From Ramazzottius varieornatus (lineage: Eukaryota > Tardigrada > Eutardigrada > Parachela > Ramazzottiidae): 64,000 bases of DNA. Every line of letters starts with the position of its first letter. Position 1 is the stretch's first letter. The stretch covers positions 5,198,448-5,262,447 of the forward strand of contig BDGG01000002.1 in the NCBI GenBank assembly GCA_001949185.1, read 5' to 3'. The notes beneath the pieces are model-generated. The model was not told where the DNA came from. It searched no databases and was given only the letters and a program-made list of their open reading frames with translations. The position numbers and the translations under genes are program-made. Below, piece after piece: positions 1-13,442 of the stretch.

Positions 1-1659
1 ATGAAACCTATAGTGGGCGGCATCCTGTGTCGGAATTATACTCGCTTAAAAGTCTCGAGCTAGACGCTACAGTACCTGTGTACGCAAAGGTTATGGCCAG
101 CAGTAACATCTTCAGTGTCATTAACAAGCGAAATGACTGCCTTATTTCCCTCAGCCATACCCACTCCCTCCATTTTGTGGTACAGTGGAGGCATCTGACT
201 TTGGTGCTGGTCGATCGAGACGTTGCTGTTCGTCCCCGATCCCTTTTCCCAGGGTATCTGCAAACGAAGAAGTTCAGAAACCATCGTTAGGAGACATCGA
301 AAAAGGACGCGTATAGCTCACCGTAACACCAGGAAGAGCAGGACACCCAAGATGGCTGCACAGAGCAGTCCGACGAAGAGGCGGGTTCTTAGTGCGGAGT
401 CAATTGACTTTTGACCGGATAGTTCCACAGTAGCAAAAATATTGCCCCACAGGTTACTGAGGATAGTCATATTATATACAGATACATTGAAGGTTCAAAC
501 AGTGATGACCTTCGAAATACCTTAATTGCAGAATAGCCCAGAACATTCCCGCGTTCCTTGCAATTGGGAAACAAGATCCTCGGTATGTATCACCCTCCAA
601 ATATTGCCAGTTGAAAACTACTAACCTTGACATCGTCTGGTCTGATGAATTGATAGTCAGAAAGACTCCTTGAGAAGTCCACAGCACAGCAGCACCGATT
701 CCCAACAGGATCGAGCTGGCGTACAAAGTCCCCAAGTATGGCCGGAAGAAGACCGCCATAAAGAGGCAGTAAGGTACTACGAACCAAGAACAATCAGTCA
801 GAATGGTCCTCGAGCGCTAGCCTTACCACATTGTAGTCCTTACTTCCTCCTAACACCATGCCAAATTTCGGACCAGTATAAGCTATCTGAAAGAAGAGAA
901 GCCATATTACGCAACGGTGCGTTTCCCACAGCGGAGTGCGGGAAAAATATGCAGTGTAGAAAATGCATCCCTACCCGTGCAAAATTTTGATTGGTTTGTT
1001 AGTTTGTAAGCTATGCACGGCCATGGTAGTCAGAACTTTGCACGGGTAGGGATGCATTTTTACACCGTATGACTATTATTACTGTACCACAGAAGGAGCT
1101 ATCCAGTTGGAGATCGCCATCACAGCTAGGAAAGAAATATCTCTGTTGACGATTCTTGTGGAGGCGTTTCACAGCGTTTTTGTGAGAAATAAGGGCGTAC
1201 TGTATATGGCAGCAGAGCTATAGTAACCTTCTTTCCCGGTGCCATTGAAGTGCTCATCGTGGACCTCGCTAAGCACCGAAGCCTGCGAGCAGAGCCAAAT
1301 TTGGGCTAGAAGCCTTTGGATTAAAATTATGTCCAGATTTCTCGTTCGTAAATTGAACGTTGTTCATGAAGACTACTAATGAAGTGGTTCGAAAACCGAG
1401 AAGCTGTGGAAATCACCTGGAGCATACCGCAAGTATGGAACGAGCTGAAGAGAATCATGAAGGCCACACTGACACCAATCACGTTCCATAGTTGATAGTC
1501 CTGGAAGAAAGGCACGAATCCGCGAGACGTCCGTTTGGCCGACTTGGCTGGTTCCGGCTCTTCCTGTTGAGGTGTCAGATACGCCGAAGATCCCGAGGAA
1601 ATTGCCCACCCGGAAGTGGTACGTTGCGACAAAGGGGGAACCATTTCGACGGGCTCCAT
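1..1659 (-). CDS. MFSD11/UNC-93-like membrane transporter, 5' part (cut by window edge)
   Basis: Multi-pass membrane protein of the UNC-93/MFSD11 branch of the major facilitator superfamily; the substrate is unknown. I read nine exons on the minus strand: 1659-1417, 1282-1201, 1125-1088, 886-844, 776-626, 556-521, 455-322, 257-76 and 7-1. All have GT-AG borders and keep one frame. The first exon has a hydrophilic leader and then the first helix, which ends FSSFHTCGMLQ (MFSD11 has FTAFQTCG). Later segments include GIGAAVLWTSQG and a QSFRLLMTLKMLLLAITFAYTG stretch, interrupted here only by quotation, both matching MFSD11 in order. Roughly the first half of the protein is present and the rest lies left of base 1. 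Alternative starts exist at the two N-terminal methionines. The introns are very short except the one at 887-1087, which carries a fold-back element. The gene is divergent from COQ8. Confidence 0.85.
950..1067. mobile_element. Fold-back MITE-like element inside an MFSD11 intron
   Basis: A perfect 24-bp inverted repeat lies at 960-983 and 1037-1060 (core ATGCATCCCTACCCGTGC). Similarity extends outward imperfectly to about 35 bp per arm, leaving a loop of about 50 bp. TA dinucleotides sit directly outside both arms (948-949 and 1068-1069), as expected for a Tc1/mariner-type target site. It occupies the only long intron of this gene (887-1087), which fits a recent insertion. There is no coding capacity. 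The superfamily assignment is inference from the TA flanks alone. Confidence 0.6.
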
Positions 1660-2612
1660 TCAGTAAAAAAGACTAATAGCGTACAGGTGCTTTTCATGAG
1701 CAGATAGGATTCTGATACAGTTAAATTGGAACCGGACCAACAGTGCGTAGTTACCGTTAGAAGCTGCGAAAGCTATCAATTACTGCCAAGTTTAGATGAT
1801 AAATCGCCCTGAGCCACACCTTGACACTACTTTCTGCGCCACACGCAGTCTTCACTGCGGCCTTGTAATCACAATGGACGATCGTTAGTACCTTAAAAAG
1901 ACATACCAGGTTGATCAAATTGTGTCACAAATTGCGTTTGACATAGGACAAAAACCAGAATACAAACGATCAGAAATTGTCAAAGTTCACTTATGGCATA
2001 TATATATACGACTGTCCGGCACCTCGGTGTCCACACTGTCTGCTCATTCTGTGAGTTCGAAGCTAGAAACTACGTCGTCGTCGTCTTTCATAACAATTCA
2101 TTATGCTCTCATCCTGGCACCAGAGGTCCAGAAAATGAAGCGGGAACATGAACTGGCGACCCGATTAGGATTGTGGTTGTGATTGTTATCGTTAGGCTGA
2201 CAATCAAAACTACACACTAGATTTCAATCAACAGATTGTTTGCGCGTGATCGGAAATGACCAATGTTTGCCAGTTGGCCCCCTTGGTAGGTGTATTCTCC
2301 AAGGCCCCGCCTTCTGGCCCATGCTTATCTGGGATTGGGAAATTCCAAATTAAATCTGCTGAATGTTTCCTTAACAGCTCGTGCTCATTCAGTTCCCTCA
2401 CGGATTCCTGTTTCTTTACACAACATTCGCTTGTAGCGGTCTTGGAGTCGCATGACTGGAAGCCTGTAGGCTGTTTGGAGAAAGTTAAGACAATCCGTAA
2501 GTGCTCCAAAGTCATGTGTTTCTCAGTTCTAACTCAAGGTGCGGCGTTGTATATAAGGTGCCGTCATCACCTCCTTACATTGCAGCTGCTCTCCTGCGAG
2601 CCCACCTCTACA
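1660..2612. other. Divergent intergenic region between MFSD11-like and COQ8
   Basis: The 953 bp separate the two start codons, so the region should hold both promoters. Visible are a short TA run near 1998-2008 and a canonical TATA box at 2550-2557 for COQ8. I see no convincing coding exon. The open frames here lack recognisable protein content and splice support. Confidence 0.6.
2550..2557 (+). promoter_or_regulatory. TATA box of COQ8
   Basis: The motif TATATAAG stands 55 bp upstream of the COQ8 start codon. That spacing would give a 5' UTR of about 25-30 nt. The position relative to a well supported first exon is the main reason to call it. Confidence 0.5.
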
Positions 2613-5600
2613 ATGTCCAGATACCTGCTGCGCGATGTCCAGGCTGTATTACGCGGAGTTCGCAAAGTGGCCGAGAGTAGCTTAAAGCTGGAGACGGAGA
2701 AAGTCAGTCTGCGGCTTGGTGACTTTCGGTCACAGCCTTCCCTTCGCAGTGTGCCTGCTTCCCTCACAAGTCGATCACAGGTAAGACATTCAGTCTCTTT
2801 GATAGTTTAATGGTGTCTTTGATAGTTTACGGTGATGCGTAAGTTGCAGTACGTGCGGCAATTCTAAGGGAAAATTGAGCCCGTATCATCTGATTGTAGG
2901 CATTTAGCCTACAGGAGATAGCTGCTCGTGCCGGAGTTGTTCTGCGAGGAGTGCAACAACAGTTCCGAAACGTCACTGGAGTGAATGCCGCTCCTGTTGT
3001 AGCCTTTGATAATGGATCAGTTCTATACAGTGAAAGAATCCACTCGCAGAGTTCGCAGAAGCAGGCCCCGACTACAGTACCAACAGGATCCGTCAGCAAT
3101 TCCCCTCAACCGGAAGGAAAGGCAAACGAAGCTGCTGAACGCGCAAAACAGTTTGTAAGGCATATCACCTTTAGCTTCATCATTTCATTATCTTGAGACG
3201 CTTGATGTTGGCAGATGAATCCTCCAGTTGCGCCAATGGATCCTGTCGACAAGAATGAATTTGTCGCCATGCCGGAGATGGGTCGTAGTAATGGAAATGG
3301 AGAAAACAAACAAGCTGCTGATTTCGTAAGAAAAAATATTAGTCGGGTTGCTCTTCCTGCTTTCCTCAGTTATTCAACTACGAACCTGATCATTCTTTCT
3401 TTGCAGATGAAAAACCAAGGTGACACCGATATGGATTCCCAGTACGCGCCTGATTCATCGAAGAACACGAAATCGGTTCCCACGAAGGAAATCGTTGCTG
3501 AAGATGGTTCGATGAGCATTGAGGATATCAAGAAAGCTACGCAGGTTACTCCTGGAGTTGCAGTTAAAAACGAGGGTGTTTAGACGATCCTCTTTCATGA
3601 CTGCAGATACGAGTACGCCACTATTCTTCACAAGCTGGAAAACGTCCCGATAAAGAGCCAAAGAAAGTAGCCGAAGCTCTTGAGCACCAAACGGTAAACT
3701 TTTTTCGTCCTTTTTGCAAGCTGTCAGCAGCACCGTTTGGTATATGAAATATAGCATTGTGTATTCGTTTTTAGTAATACGGAGAGATTAAGGCTTCTCT
3801 TATGTGCGCCGATATGCACAAAACAGCGGACAAGCTGTCTTTCTTTCGAACTTTGTTGTGCAAAGATTTTGCTTGTACATAGGGAAACATTTTGCTCAGA
3901 TGATTTTCATGGTGTGATTGAGTTCTCAAATTTCAAGATGCTTCTTGCATTCACGAAGAACACACTTTTCGCTATCTTCAATGCCAGACGGTGATGCTTG
4001 TCAGCAGGCTTCGTTTCTTCGAATGGCTCTCTCTAATAGTACTTCCTGGTTGTAGCTTGGCGCGAAATCCCGGGAACGAAGAGTTCCGGCTTCCAGGACA
4101 GCTCGGTAGGTCAGAAAGTGTACATCTTCCGTCTCAAGTACTTCGCAATCGCCGATCGGACTAACGTGTAGGCTGGCGACATTCGGAGGCTTGGCGGCAG
4201 GGCTAGGTTTGGGTGCTGTGGCTGAGGTGACCAGGCGAACTCTCGGAATGGGACCGAAAGGTAAGTGGATCTTCTTATCTGGGCTACGCTTGTGATGCGA
4301 CTGGAAGTTCTTGCAGTCCTTATTCACAGATGGTCCGGCTACGCTTCTGGACAAGTCAGCTTTCCTCACGGAAGCGAATGCGGAGCGCATTGTGGAAACA
4401 CTGTGCCGAGTGCGTGGAGCTGCACTCAAGCTGGGCCAAATGATCAGTATTCAGGGTACGCATTCCGTCAAGAATTTGCCGTCACCTTATAACAGATGTG
4501 ACTTCGAGCAAGCAATTTCGGTTTTCTGTGTTGATGTCCTGTCCTCTGCAGATACTTCCTTGTTGAGACCTCAAATTCGTGAAATTTTCGAACGTGTCCG
4601 ACAAAGTGCGGACTTCATGCCAAAAAGCCAGATGGAAGTGGGTATCGCGTTATTTTGTTTCGTATGGTTGGGGAGGAGTCTGGGCTTCTTTCGATTGTCT
4701 TGTGCGAAGTTCGAACGCTAGCTCTCTTTTGTTTTGTAGAAAACCATGCAAAGAGAGCTTGGGCCTAACTGGAGAACCCACCTTCCGGAGTTCGATGACA
4801 AGCCTTTCGCCGCCGCGTCCATCGGTCAGGTTCATCTGGGTAAAACCAAGGACGGAAAGGAGGTCGCTGTGAAGATCCAGTACCCTGGTGTTGCCGACAG
4901 TATCGATAGCGATATAAGGAACCTGATGGGTATACTGAACATGTGGAACATCTTCCCTAAAGGAATGTACATGGACAACCTGATGCGAGTGGCCAGGTCG
5001 GAGCTGGCGTGGGAATGTGATTACGTCCGAGAAGCTGACTACATGCGGCAGTTTAGGTATGTCCTATTTTTGATAACGTGTGCTGATTGTCTGCTTTGAA
5101 GAGAAGAATATTCATTGAAGGGACATTTATGCAAACGACCCCGTCTTCGTGGTGCCGAACGTGGTGGATGAACTGTCGAGTAAGCGGGTCATAACAACGG
5201 TATATGTTTATGGAGAAACACTCGACAAAGCATTGGCACTGGACCAACCCACTCGTGATTACGTATGTCCTGTATTTGTCCTGTATAATAATTACTGATA
5301 TAATCAATCAGCCAGTATGACTGTAGAGGACCCGGTTGACACTCAGTTAATTGTTTGCAGGTTGCCACGAACTTTCTCCGGTTATGTTTCGAGGAGCTCT
5401 TCACGCATCGCTTGATGCAGACTGATCCCAACTGGGCGAACTTTCTCTATAATGACTCGACCAAGAAGGTACACGTATCCCTAAACGATCTGATGTTCAT
5501 GGCATCGGGACGAAGTTATCCAAGACAAGTTCACACGATCAAGGTTCCTCTCCAGATTTACCTGCTGGACTTTGGCGCCAGTCGAACGTTCGACAAGAAA

Positions 5601-6054
5601 TTCACAGACAGCTATATTCAGATTATCAAAGGAGCGGCAACAGGAGATCGAGATCTGGTACTGACAAATTCGCAGAAGCTTGGTTTTCTCACTGGGATGG
5701 AGACCAAGGTTAGTTCATTTCTTTTACAAGAAACTTTCTGATGAAGTTTGAGGTGCTTTCTGCTGATAGGCTCTGGCCAATGCACATATTGACGGAGCAA
5801 TGATTCTTGGAGAACCTTTCAAGACGAACGAACCGTTCGACTTTGGCACTCAGGATATCACAACGAGAATCCACAAGCTCATACCTCTACTGGCCGAACA
5901 ACGGCTGACCCCGCCACCGGAAGAAAGCTACTCCCTACACCGCAAACTTGCCGGCGCTTTCTTATTATGCTCGAACATGAAAGCGCGAATCAGATGCAAG
6001 GACTTCTTCGACGATATCTACAGTAAGTATCAAAAAGATGCTTCAGGGAGATGA
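2613..6054 (+). CDS. COQ8: COQ8 (ADCK3-type) atypical kinase for ubiquinone biosynthesis
   Basis: UbiB-family kinase-like protein of the inner mitochondrial membrane, needed to assemble the coenzyme Q biosynthetic complex. Thirteen exons: 2613-2780, 2900-3154, 3215-3325, 3407-3544, 3607-3693, 4110-4260, 4330-4455, 4552-4637, 4740-5056, 5121-5262, 5361-5468, 5556-5708 and 5770-6054. They total 2127 nt, 708 residues. Family signatures appear in order: the KxGQ motif ([13 protein letters not shown]), the alanine-rich loop that replaces the P-loop ([12 protein letters not shown]), the lysine of VAVKIQYPG, the ExD segment ([13 protein letters not shown]), [10 protein letters not shown] in the catalytic loop, and LLDFGAS as the DFG equivalent. 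The N-terminal 55 residues are basic and amphipathic, as for a transit peptide. The start was chosen from the TATA box and frame. Exon 6 has the least certain 5' border. The intron at 5469-5555 is inferred because the readthrough would insert about 29 unconserved residues. Confidence 0.95.
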
Positions 6055-6185
6055 TCTCGACCGATTGTGCCCGTCAGAGTGTGGGATATTTGGGTTTTAG
6101 TTGTTTGTTGGTCTTTTTGTTTTATATATATTATGTGATACGCTTCTGTTTTGGTGAGCAACTTTTAGTACCATTTGTATGAAAA

Positions 6186-8829
<2,644 letters not shown>

Positions 8830-9261
8830 TCAAGCTACAGAAAAAAACCCAGGTCTTCTGGAAAAAGACCTCAGTAGCATAAGACCAGTTTACATGCGCA
8901 AGCTGATGAACAGTACCTGCGTGGTTTATTCCTTCCGTTTTCCCTACGGCAAGATATCTGGGTCAGCAAAATTTTGTAAATAAATACGAATCAACCACGC
9001 ACCGTCAGTCACATGAGGGAAAGCAAAAGGTTGGCCAGATTTAATCATACGAGGTTCCTTCGACATTGCGGTTGTCTTGTTTGCGATCTGTCAGACCTTA
9101 TCGCGGATCGGCCATAAGCTTTTCAAGAGCCTTATTGGTTTACTAACACATCCATAAAGGTTGCGGCTCGACTTTACGGTTTTAATCCGTGGGGAATCAT
9201 ACTAAACGTAATGTGAAACAAGAATAGATAGACGATAAACAAAAAACAAAAGAATGTTTTA
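8830..9261. other. Intergenic: cathepsin F promoter side and PPWD1 3' side
   Basis: This 432-bp gap lies between the cathepsin F start and the PPWD1 stop, both on the minus strand. It should hold the cathepsin F 5' UTR and promoter plus the PPWD1 3' UTR. I see no further gene. An AT-rich stretch near 9226-9262 may include the PPWD1 polyadenylation region. Confidence 0.5.
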
Positions 9262-11639
9262 TTATTTCACAGCGATGTTCACTATGGCTATATCATCATA
9301 AGGTTTGTCAGTTTTCGGGTGAGTCTTCACCAAGCTAATCTTCTGACAAACTTCCATACCTCTAGTAACCCTTCCGAAAACAGTGTGCTTGTTATCAAGC
9401 CAAGGAGCCGGTACTACGGTTATGAAGAACTGGGAGCCGTTGGTGTTCGGTCCGGCATTGGCCATACTGAGCGTGTAAGGATGATCGTGTCTCAGCGTCG
9501 GATGGAACTCATCCTCAAATTCCCCTCCCCAAATGGACTCACCACCCGTCCCATCTCCCTTCGGATCTGTAAGAGATTGCCAAAATTAAAACCCGAATAA
9601 AGTTCAGACTGGTTGGCGGAAACTTACCGCCAGTTTGGATCATGAAACTCTTGATGATACGATGGAAGATGTGCCCGTTGTAGTATCCATCTCTCGCGTG
9701 CACACAGAAATTTTCCACGGTCCTTGGGCATTCTTTAGCGAAGAGGTTGACGTGAATATCGCCCAGCGTTGTATGGATGACGGCCGTGCTGGAGATCCGC
9801 TTCTCACCCTTGGGTTCGATGGCCGTCATAGCTTCCTCCTTGCTGGGCTTCTCGTTGAAGACATCCCGGTCGTTCTCCTCGGTTGTAGTCTCCAATGGCG
9901 CTCGTCTAGTGAAGAGGAAGAAGCGGTTCTTCTTGAAGACGGTCGCGAACAGCGTAGGGTCGGCTTCGACGTTGTCCAGGGCGGGGTTGTCGGAGGCTTG
10001 TGCTTCGACGGTCGTCGCAGCTTTGATATGGCGAACCTTGCCTTGGAATAGACCTAAGTTTAGAAAGCGAAATCCTTCGCATTTCCCGAAAGTTCGGACG
10101 GCTTTGTTCGTCTTCAGGTTAATCAGCTTCACACCTGGAAGAACAAAACCAGATCGTATCCGAATTACAGTATAAATTCAGGTATATCATGTCAATGTCA
10201 TGCTGGTTTCTTGAATTTCAGAACCGAAAGCGAAACGCGTTTATAAAATTCGGATTGTTCTGAACGTGGAAACTAGTTTAATTACCCATAAGTGTGGCGT
10301 ACAGGATGAAGTTTCCACTGTCATCGAAGATGACATTGGCGTTCATTCTGGCGTCTGACTTGTCCAGTTCCTTCTCGACAGCCAGCCGTCTTTCTCGCTC
10401 GACCATGGAAATCTTCTTGTCTTGTTTCTCCTGAATCCCAGTGTATTGACTGTTCGATTCGTCAAAGACTCTGAATAGCTTTCCGGTCAGGAATCTAAAC
10501 ACGCGGACTTTCTTGTCTGTGGAGATTGTAGCGAAGAGCTTTCCGTCCTTAGAAACTTCGATGGCAGTAGGAGAGCATTTCGCCGATGCAAATTCGTAGA
10601 GATCGGTGTCCGATTTGAACTCAAAGTCTACTACCTTCTCTGGAAACTGGTAGTCACCTGTTGCACCATGCCAGTACTCTAGGATGCCATCTCTGTCCAC
10701 GGAGATCACCGTGTTGAATATGTGGTTATACCTGCAACACAAGCACACAACTTGACATTAAGATATACTGTGAGGTAATGTCACGTCATACATGTATTGC
10801 TAGTAATTGTAATCTGAACCCAAAATCCATCTTGCGAACTATTCAGTCGTCTATTCTTATAGATGATTTCCTCCTGTTTTACCTCATCGCAGTGACAGTT
10901 TTGGAATGGATATTATCCAGCACACGAAGAGGTTCGCTTGGTCCCCTTCCATCGTAGATCAGGATACGAGGGGAAGCTTTGTCGGAGACGGCGATGGTGA
11001 AGATAGGTTCGCCGTGGGAGTGGATCCACTCACAGCAGAGAGGTACGAAGCCCAGCTTGATCATGTTAATCATGTCGAAATTGATCACATCAAAGACTTT
11101 CATGCTCTTATCATCACTGATGCTGGCGCAGAAGGTTCCGGTCGCATTGACGCTGACGAAGAGGATAGTTCCAAGATGTGCGCGGAAATGCTTGACGAAT
11201 TCGATGCCTCGCTCCATTTTCTAAACGACATGCACCAGCAATCGTTTAAGATCAATTTTACTTTTCACAAAACTCATCCGAATGGTTCTCTATTACTGCA
11301 CTGGAATAGTATTTTATCTGTTGGACAAACCTTCCAGAACTTCAAGTGACCATCCGAACTGGCAGTGATGACGAACTCCGTTTTCGTTACTCGAACGAAT
11401 GCCACAGGCTCCTTGTGCATGTAGCTCCTCTCGTAAGCGTCCGAGCTCGGTAGCGCGTCCAGGTACACATGCTCGAATTGAAGAACCTTGGCTTTCTTGG
11501 CTGGAGCAGCTTCGGAGGGTAAAGGTCCGATCACATCATCGTCGTCGTTATCCACAGGAGCCGATCCATTCGTGCTCGCTAGCGTTGTTCCATCGGCGGG
11601 ATCCAAAGCAGACCGCTTTCCGGACATCCTAACGTTCAT
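9262..11639 (-). CDS. PPWD1: PPWD1: WD40 plus cyclophilin peptidyl-prolyl isomerase
   Basis: Nuclear, spliceosome-associated cyclophilin with N-terminal WD repeats. Five exons on the minus strand: 11639-11331, 11220-10883, 10731-10286, 10134-9628 and 9566-9262. They total 1905 nt, 634 residues (human about 646). The N-terminus is acidic and disordered. The WD part contains [26 protein letters not shown] and SDTDLYEFA, matching the family in order. The linker carries [13 protein letters not shown]. The cyclophilin domain fills the last two exons, with active-site segments [44 protein letters not shown] and [12 protein letters not shown]. The catalytic Arg and the QFF and WL-KH positions are intact, so isomerase activity is expected. 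A second methionine four codons in is an equally good start. Confidence 0.95.
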
Positions 11640-12600
11640 GACCCTTTGCGGATAGTGGCTATAACCAGAAGTCTTGTTACTCTTGTAGCGAATCTAGCGG
11701 TCTCAACAGGACACTCCAGTCTAGCGGAATTTTATACGAGTACAGCCATCTTTAGGACTTTAACAGACTTCAACAAAAAAATTAATTTCACCGTCAGCGA
11801 TGGACGGGTGATTCACTCAGTGAATTATCCAAAACACAGAACGGCTTCGCAACATCAGACGCATCCTATCTTTGTAACGGCAATCAGTCAATCAATATTC
11901 TTCGCATGAAAAATGCTGTTCTGAATGCCGTTCGAACATCGGGTTTCCTATTCAGCAAAGGTAGGATTTGCGCATTGATGACAAAATTTCCCTGTTACAC
12001 CGGTTCTTGGCGGGTCGTAACTGACAGTCCCGTGATTTTGGATTTTAGGCTGAGTAAATCACCCGTCCACCGCTGTTCACCGTCAGCCACTGCATAGTGG
12101 ACGGCTTGCTATACCGATGAGAGCTGCGTGGAATAGGTCAATCAATCAAAAATCAATCGAAGTTAACGGCCCAGAAATTTCGTTCATAGTTTTGGCGAGC
12201 TGCACAGTGAAGCCTGCTGGAACTGGGTGGTAATTTTCGCAAATCGCAGTCTTCATCTCTTTCGTTTTTCTTCCAGAAAGTCTTGTGTGGAATTCATCCT
12301 GAAACTCCGCGAAAGCCTTGTCCGAAAGTGAGTAAGCTCTGTGCCATCCACCACTAATCGTGGGAACTGTGTACTCGTCTGGAGGACGCGCTTTGACTGA
12401 CAGGTGAGTAACTTCATAATCGGATGTTGGTCACATTAAGCCATTACGCAGCAGTATGAAGGCGATCGGACCACCATGATCCCCTGTTCCTGGCTTCCTG
12501 TGAACCCTGTCAGTCCTTTAGGAAGAGCTGCGGTCATTTTGACCATCATCGAGATTCGAGCGGATGCTTCCGTAGGCATGATGTTTTCCTTGCTTGCAGA
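11640..12600. other. Intergenic with inverted repeat and probable 5' UTR exon of the COX8-like gene
   Basis: Between the PPWD1 start (-) and the COX8-like start (+). A strong acceptor (TTGCTTGCAG) ends at 12599, one base before the COX8-like ATG. A strong donor (CAG|GTGAGTAA) lies at 12404. This suggests a 5' UTR intron at 12404-12599, although trans-splicing at the same acceptor cannot be excluded. A short open frame at 11906-11959 begins like a mitochondrial presequence and runs into a donor-like site, but I found no in-phase continuation. Confidence 0.4.
11795..12075. repeat. 26-bp imperfect inverted repeat flanking about 230 bp
   Basis: Bases 11795-11820 and the reverse complement of 12050-12075 match at 24 of 26 positions; both contain GGACGGGTGATT. 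The enclosed DNA has no supported gene. The arrangement could be a small non-autonomous transposon or a regulatory palindrome. I did not find a convincing target-site duplication. Confidence 0.4.
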
Positions 12601-13043
12601 ATGGCTTCGTCTATCGCTCGTGCCAAACATCTCCTCAGCCCTACATCTCTACGCCTCTCTCAGACACGAAACATCAACCCCAGGACTGGTCACCTAGTTC
12701 CACTTCCACCTACAGTAAAGATTCCTTTCATAGAGAAATTAGGACTGGGAGTATTTATGTGCGCTGGTTTGGTGTCCATCCCTGTATGGGTGCTTTACAA
12801 TCTGGAATACTATAAAACAGGTATGATGAATTCCCTTATAAGTCTTAGTTATTCTGGTAACCAGTACTCACTGTGCGGATGTCACTTTCTGTTTTTCCAG
12901 GTGGGGCAAGAACTGAGCCTTCGAAAACCGCTCAGCGCGAGATCGATATCCGCAAAGAAACGGAACTGGAGATGGACAAGATCCAACAAGTCGCGGAAGG
13001 CAAGCACTCGTTTGAAGGCCTCGGCATTACGCCCAACAAATAA
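12601..13043 (+). CDS. COX8-like single-pass mitochondrial protein with C-terminal tail
   Basis: Two exons, 12601-12820 and 12901-13043, give 120 residues. The first about 30 residues are Ser/Arg/Leu-rich with no acids, like a matrix-targeting sequence. After a PFIEKLGLG segment comes one transmembrane helix, then PVWVLYNLEYYK. Subunit 8 of cytochrome c oxidase has the equivalent PAGWILSHLENYK at the end of its only helix, hence the tentative call. It would sit in complex IV of the inner membrane. Unlike the roughly 45-residue mature COX8, which stops just after this motif, the protein continues for about 47 charged residues (second exon) predicted as helix. The assignment rests on this short motif plus topology; another small inner-membrane protein is possible. 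A 5' UTR intron ends one base before the ATG. Confidence 0.5.
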
Positions 13044-13442
13044 CCATGAGGAAGTGTACAAGCCGAAGATTGTCGTTTTATTTGTAAGTGTGCTTTGCGT
13101 TTGAAAATTTGATGTCGATAACTATGTGGAAGTTGGTATCGCACATATTGCTTTACCATCGACAATGATACATCTTAGCCCTTGGCTTCGAGTTTAGGAG
13201 AGGATTCAGTGTTTGCCTTCTTCACTTTGATATAAGAAAGCGCTCGGGAGAACAGGCGAATGTCATTGTGACTGATTAAACCTACTAACGCACTCCGCGA
13301 AGCGGAATTCCGTATGGTTGGTCAGCATATTGGAGACCTCAAGAACTCACTTGAATATTTTGGAGTGGCTCAACGTGACGACGGAAGGAAAACTATACCG
13401 CGTGTGCTGCCCGCGCTCGCAGACGAACTGAGATAGGCAGTC
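13044..13442. other. Intergenic, 399 bp
   Basis: Separates the COX8-like stop from the first four-repeat gene; both are on the plus strand. It should include the 3' UTR of the former and the promoter of the latter. I see no additional gene or repeat. No clear TATA box was recognised. Confidence 0.5.

Noticed and set aside
9635-10175. Plus-strand open frames of 132-138 residues over PPWD1
   Set aside because: Antisense shadows of the cyclophilin exons, which match PPWD1 throughout.
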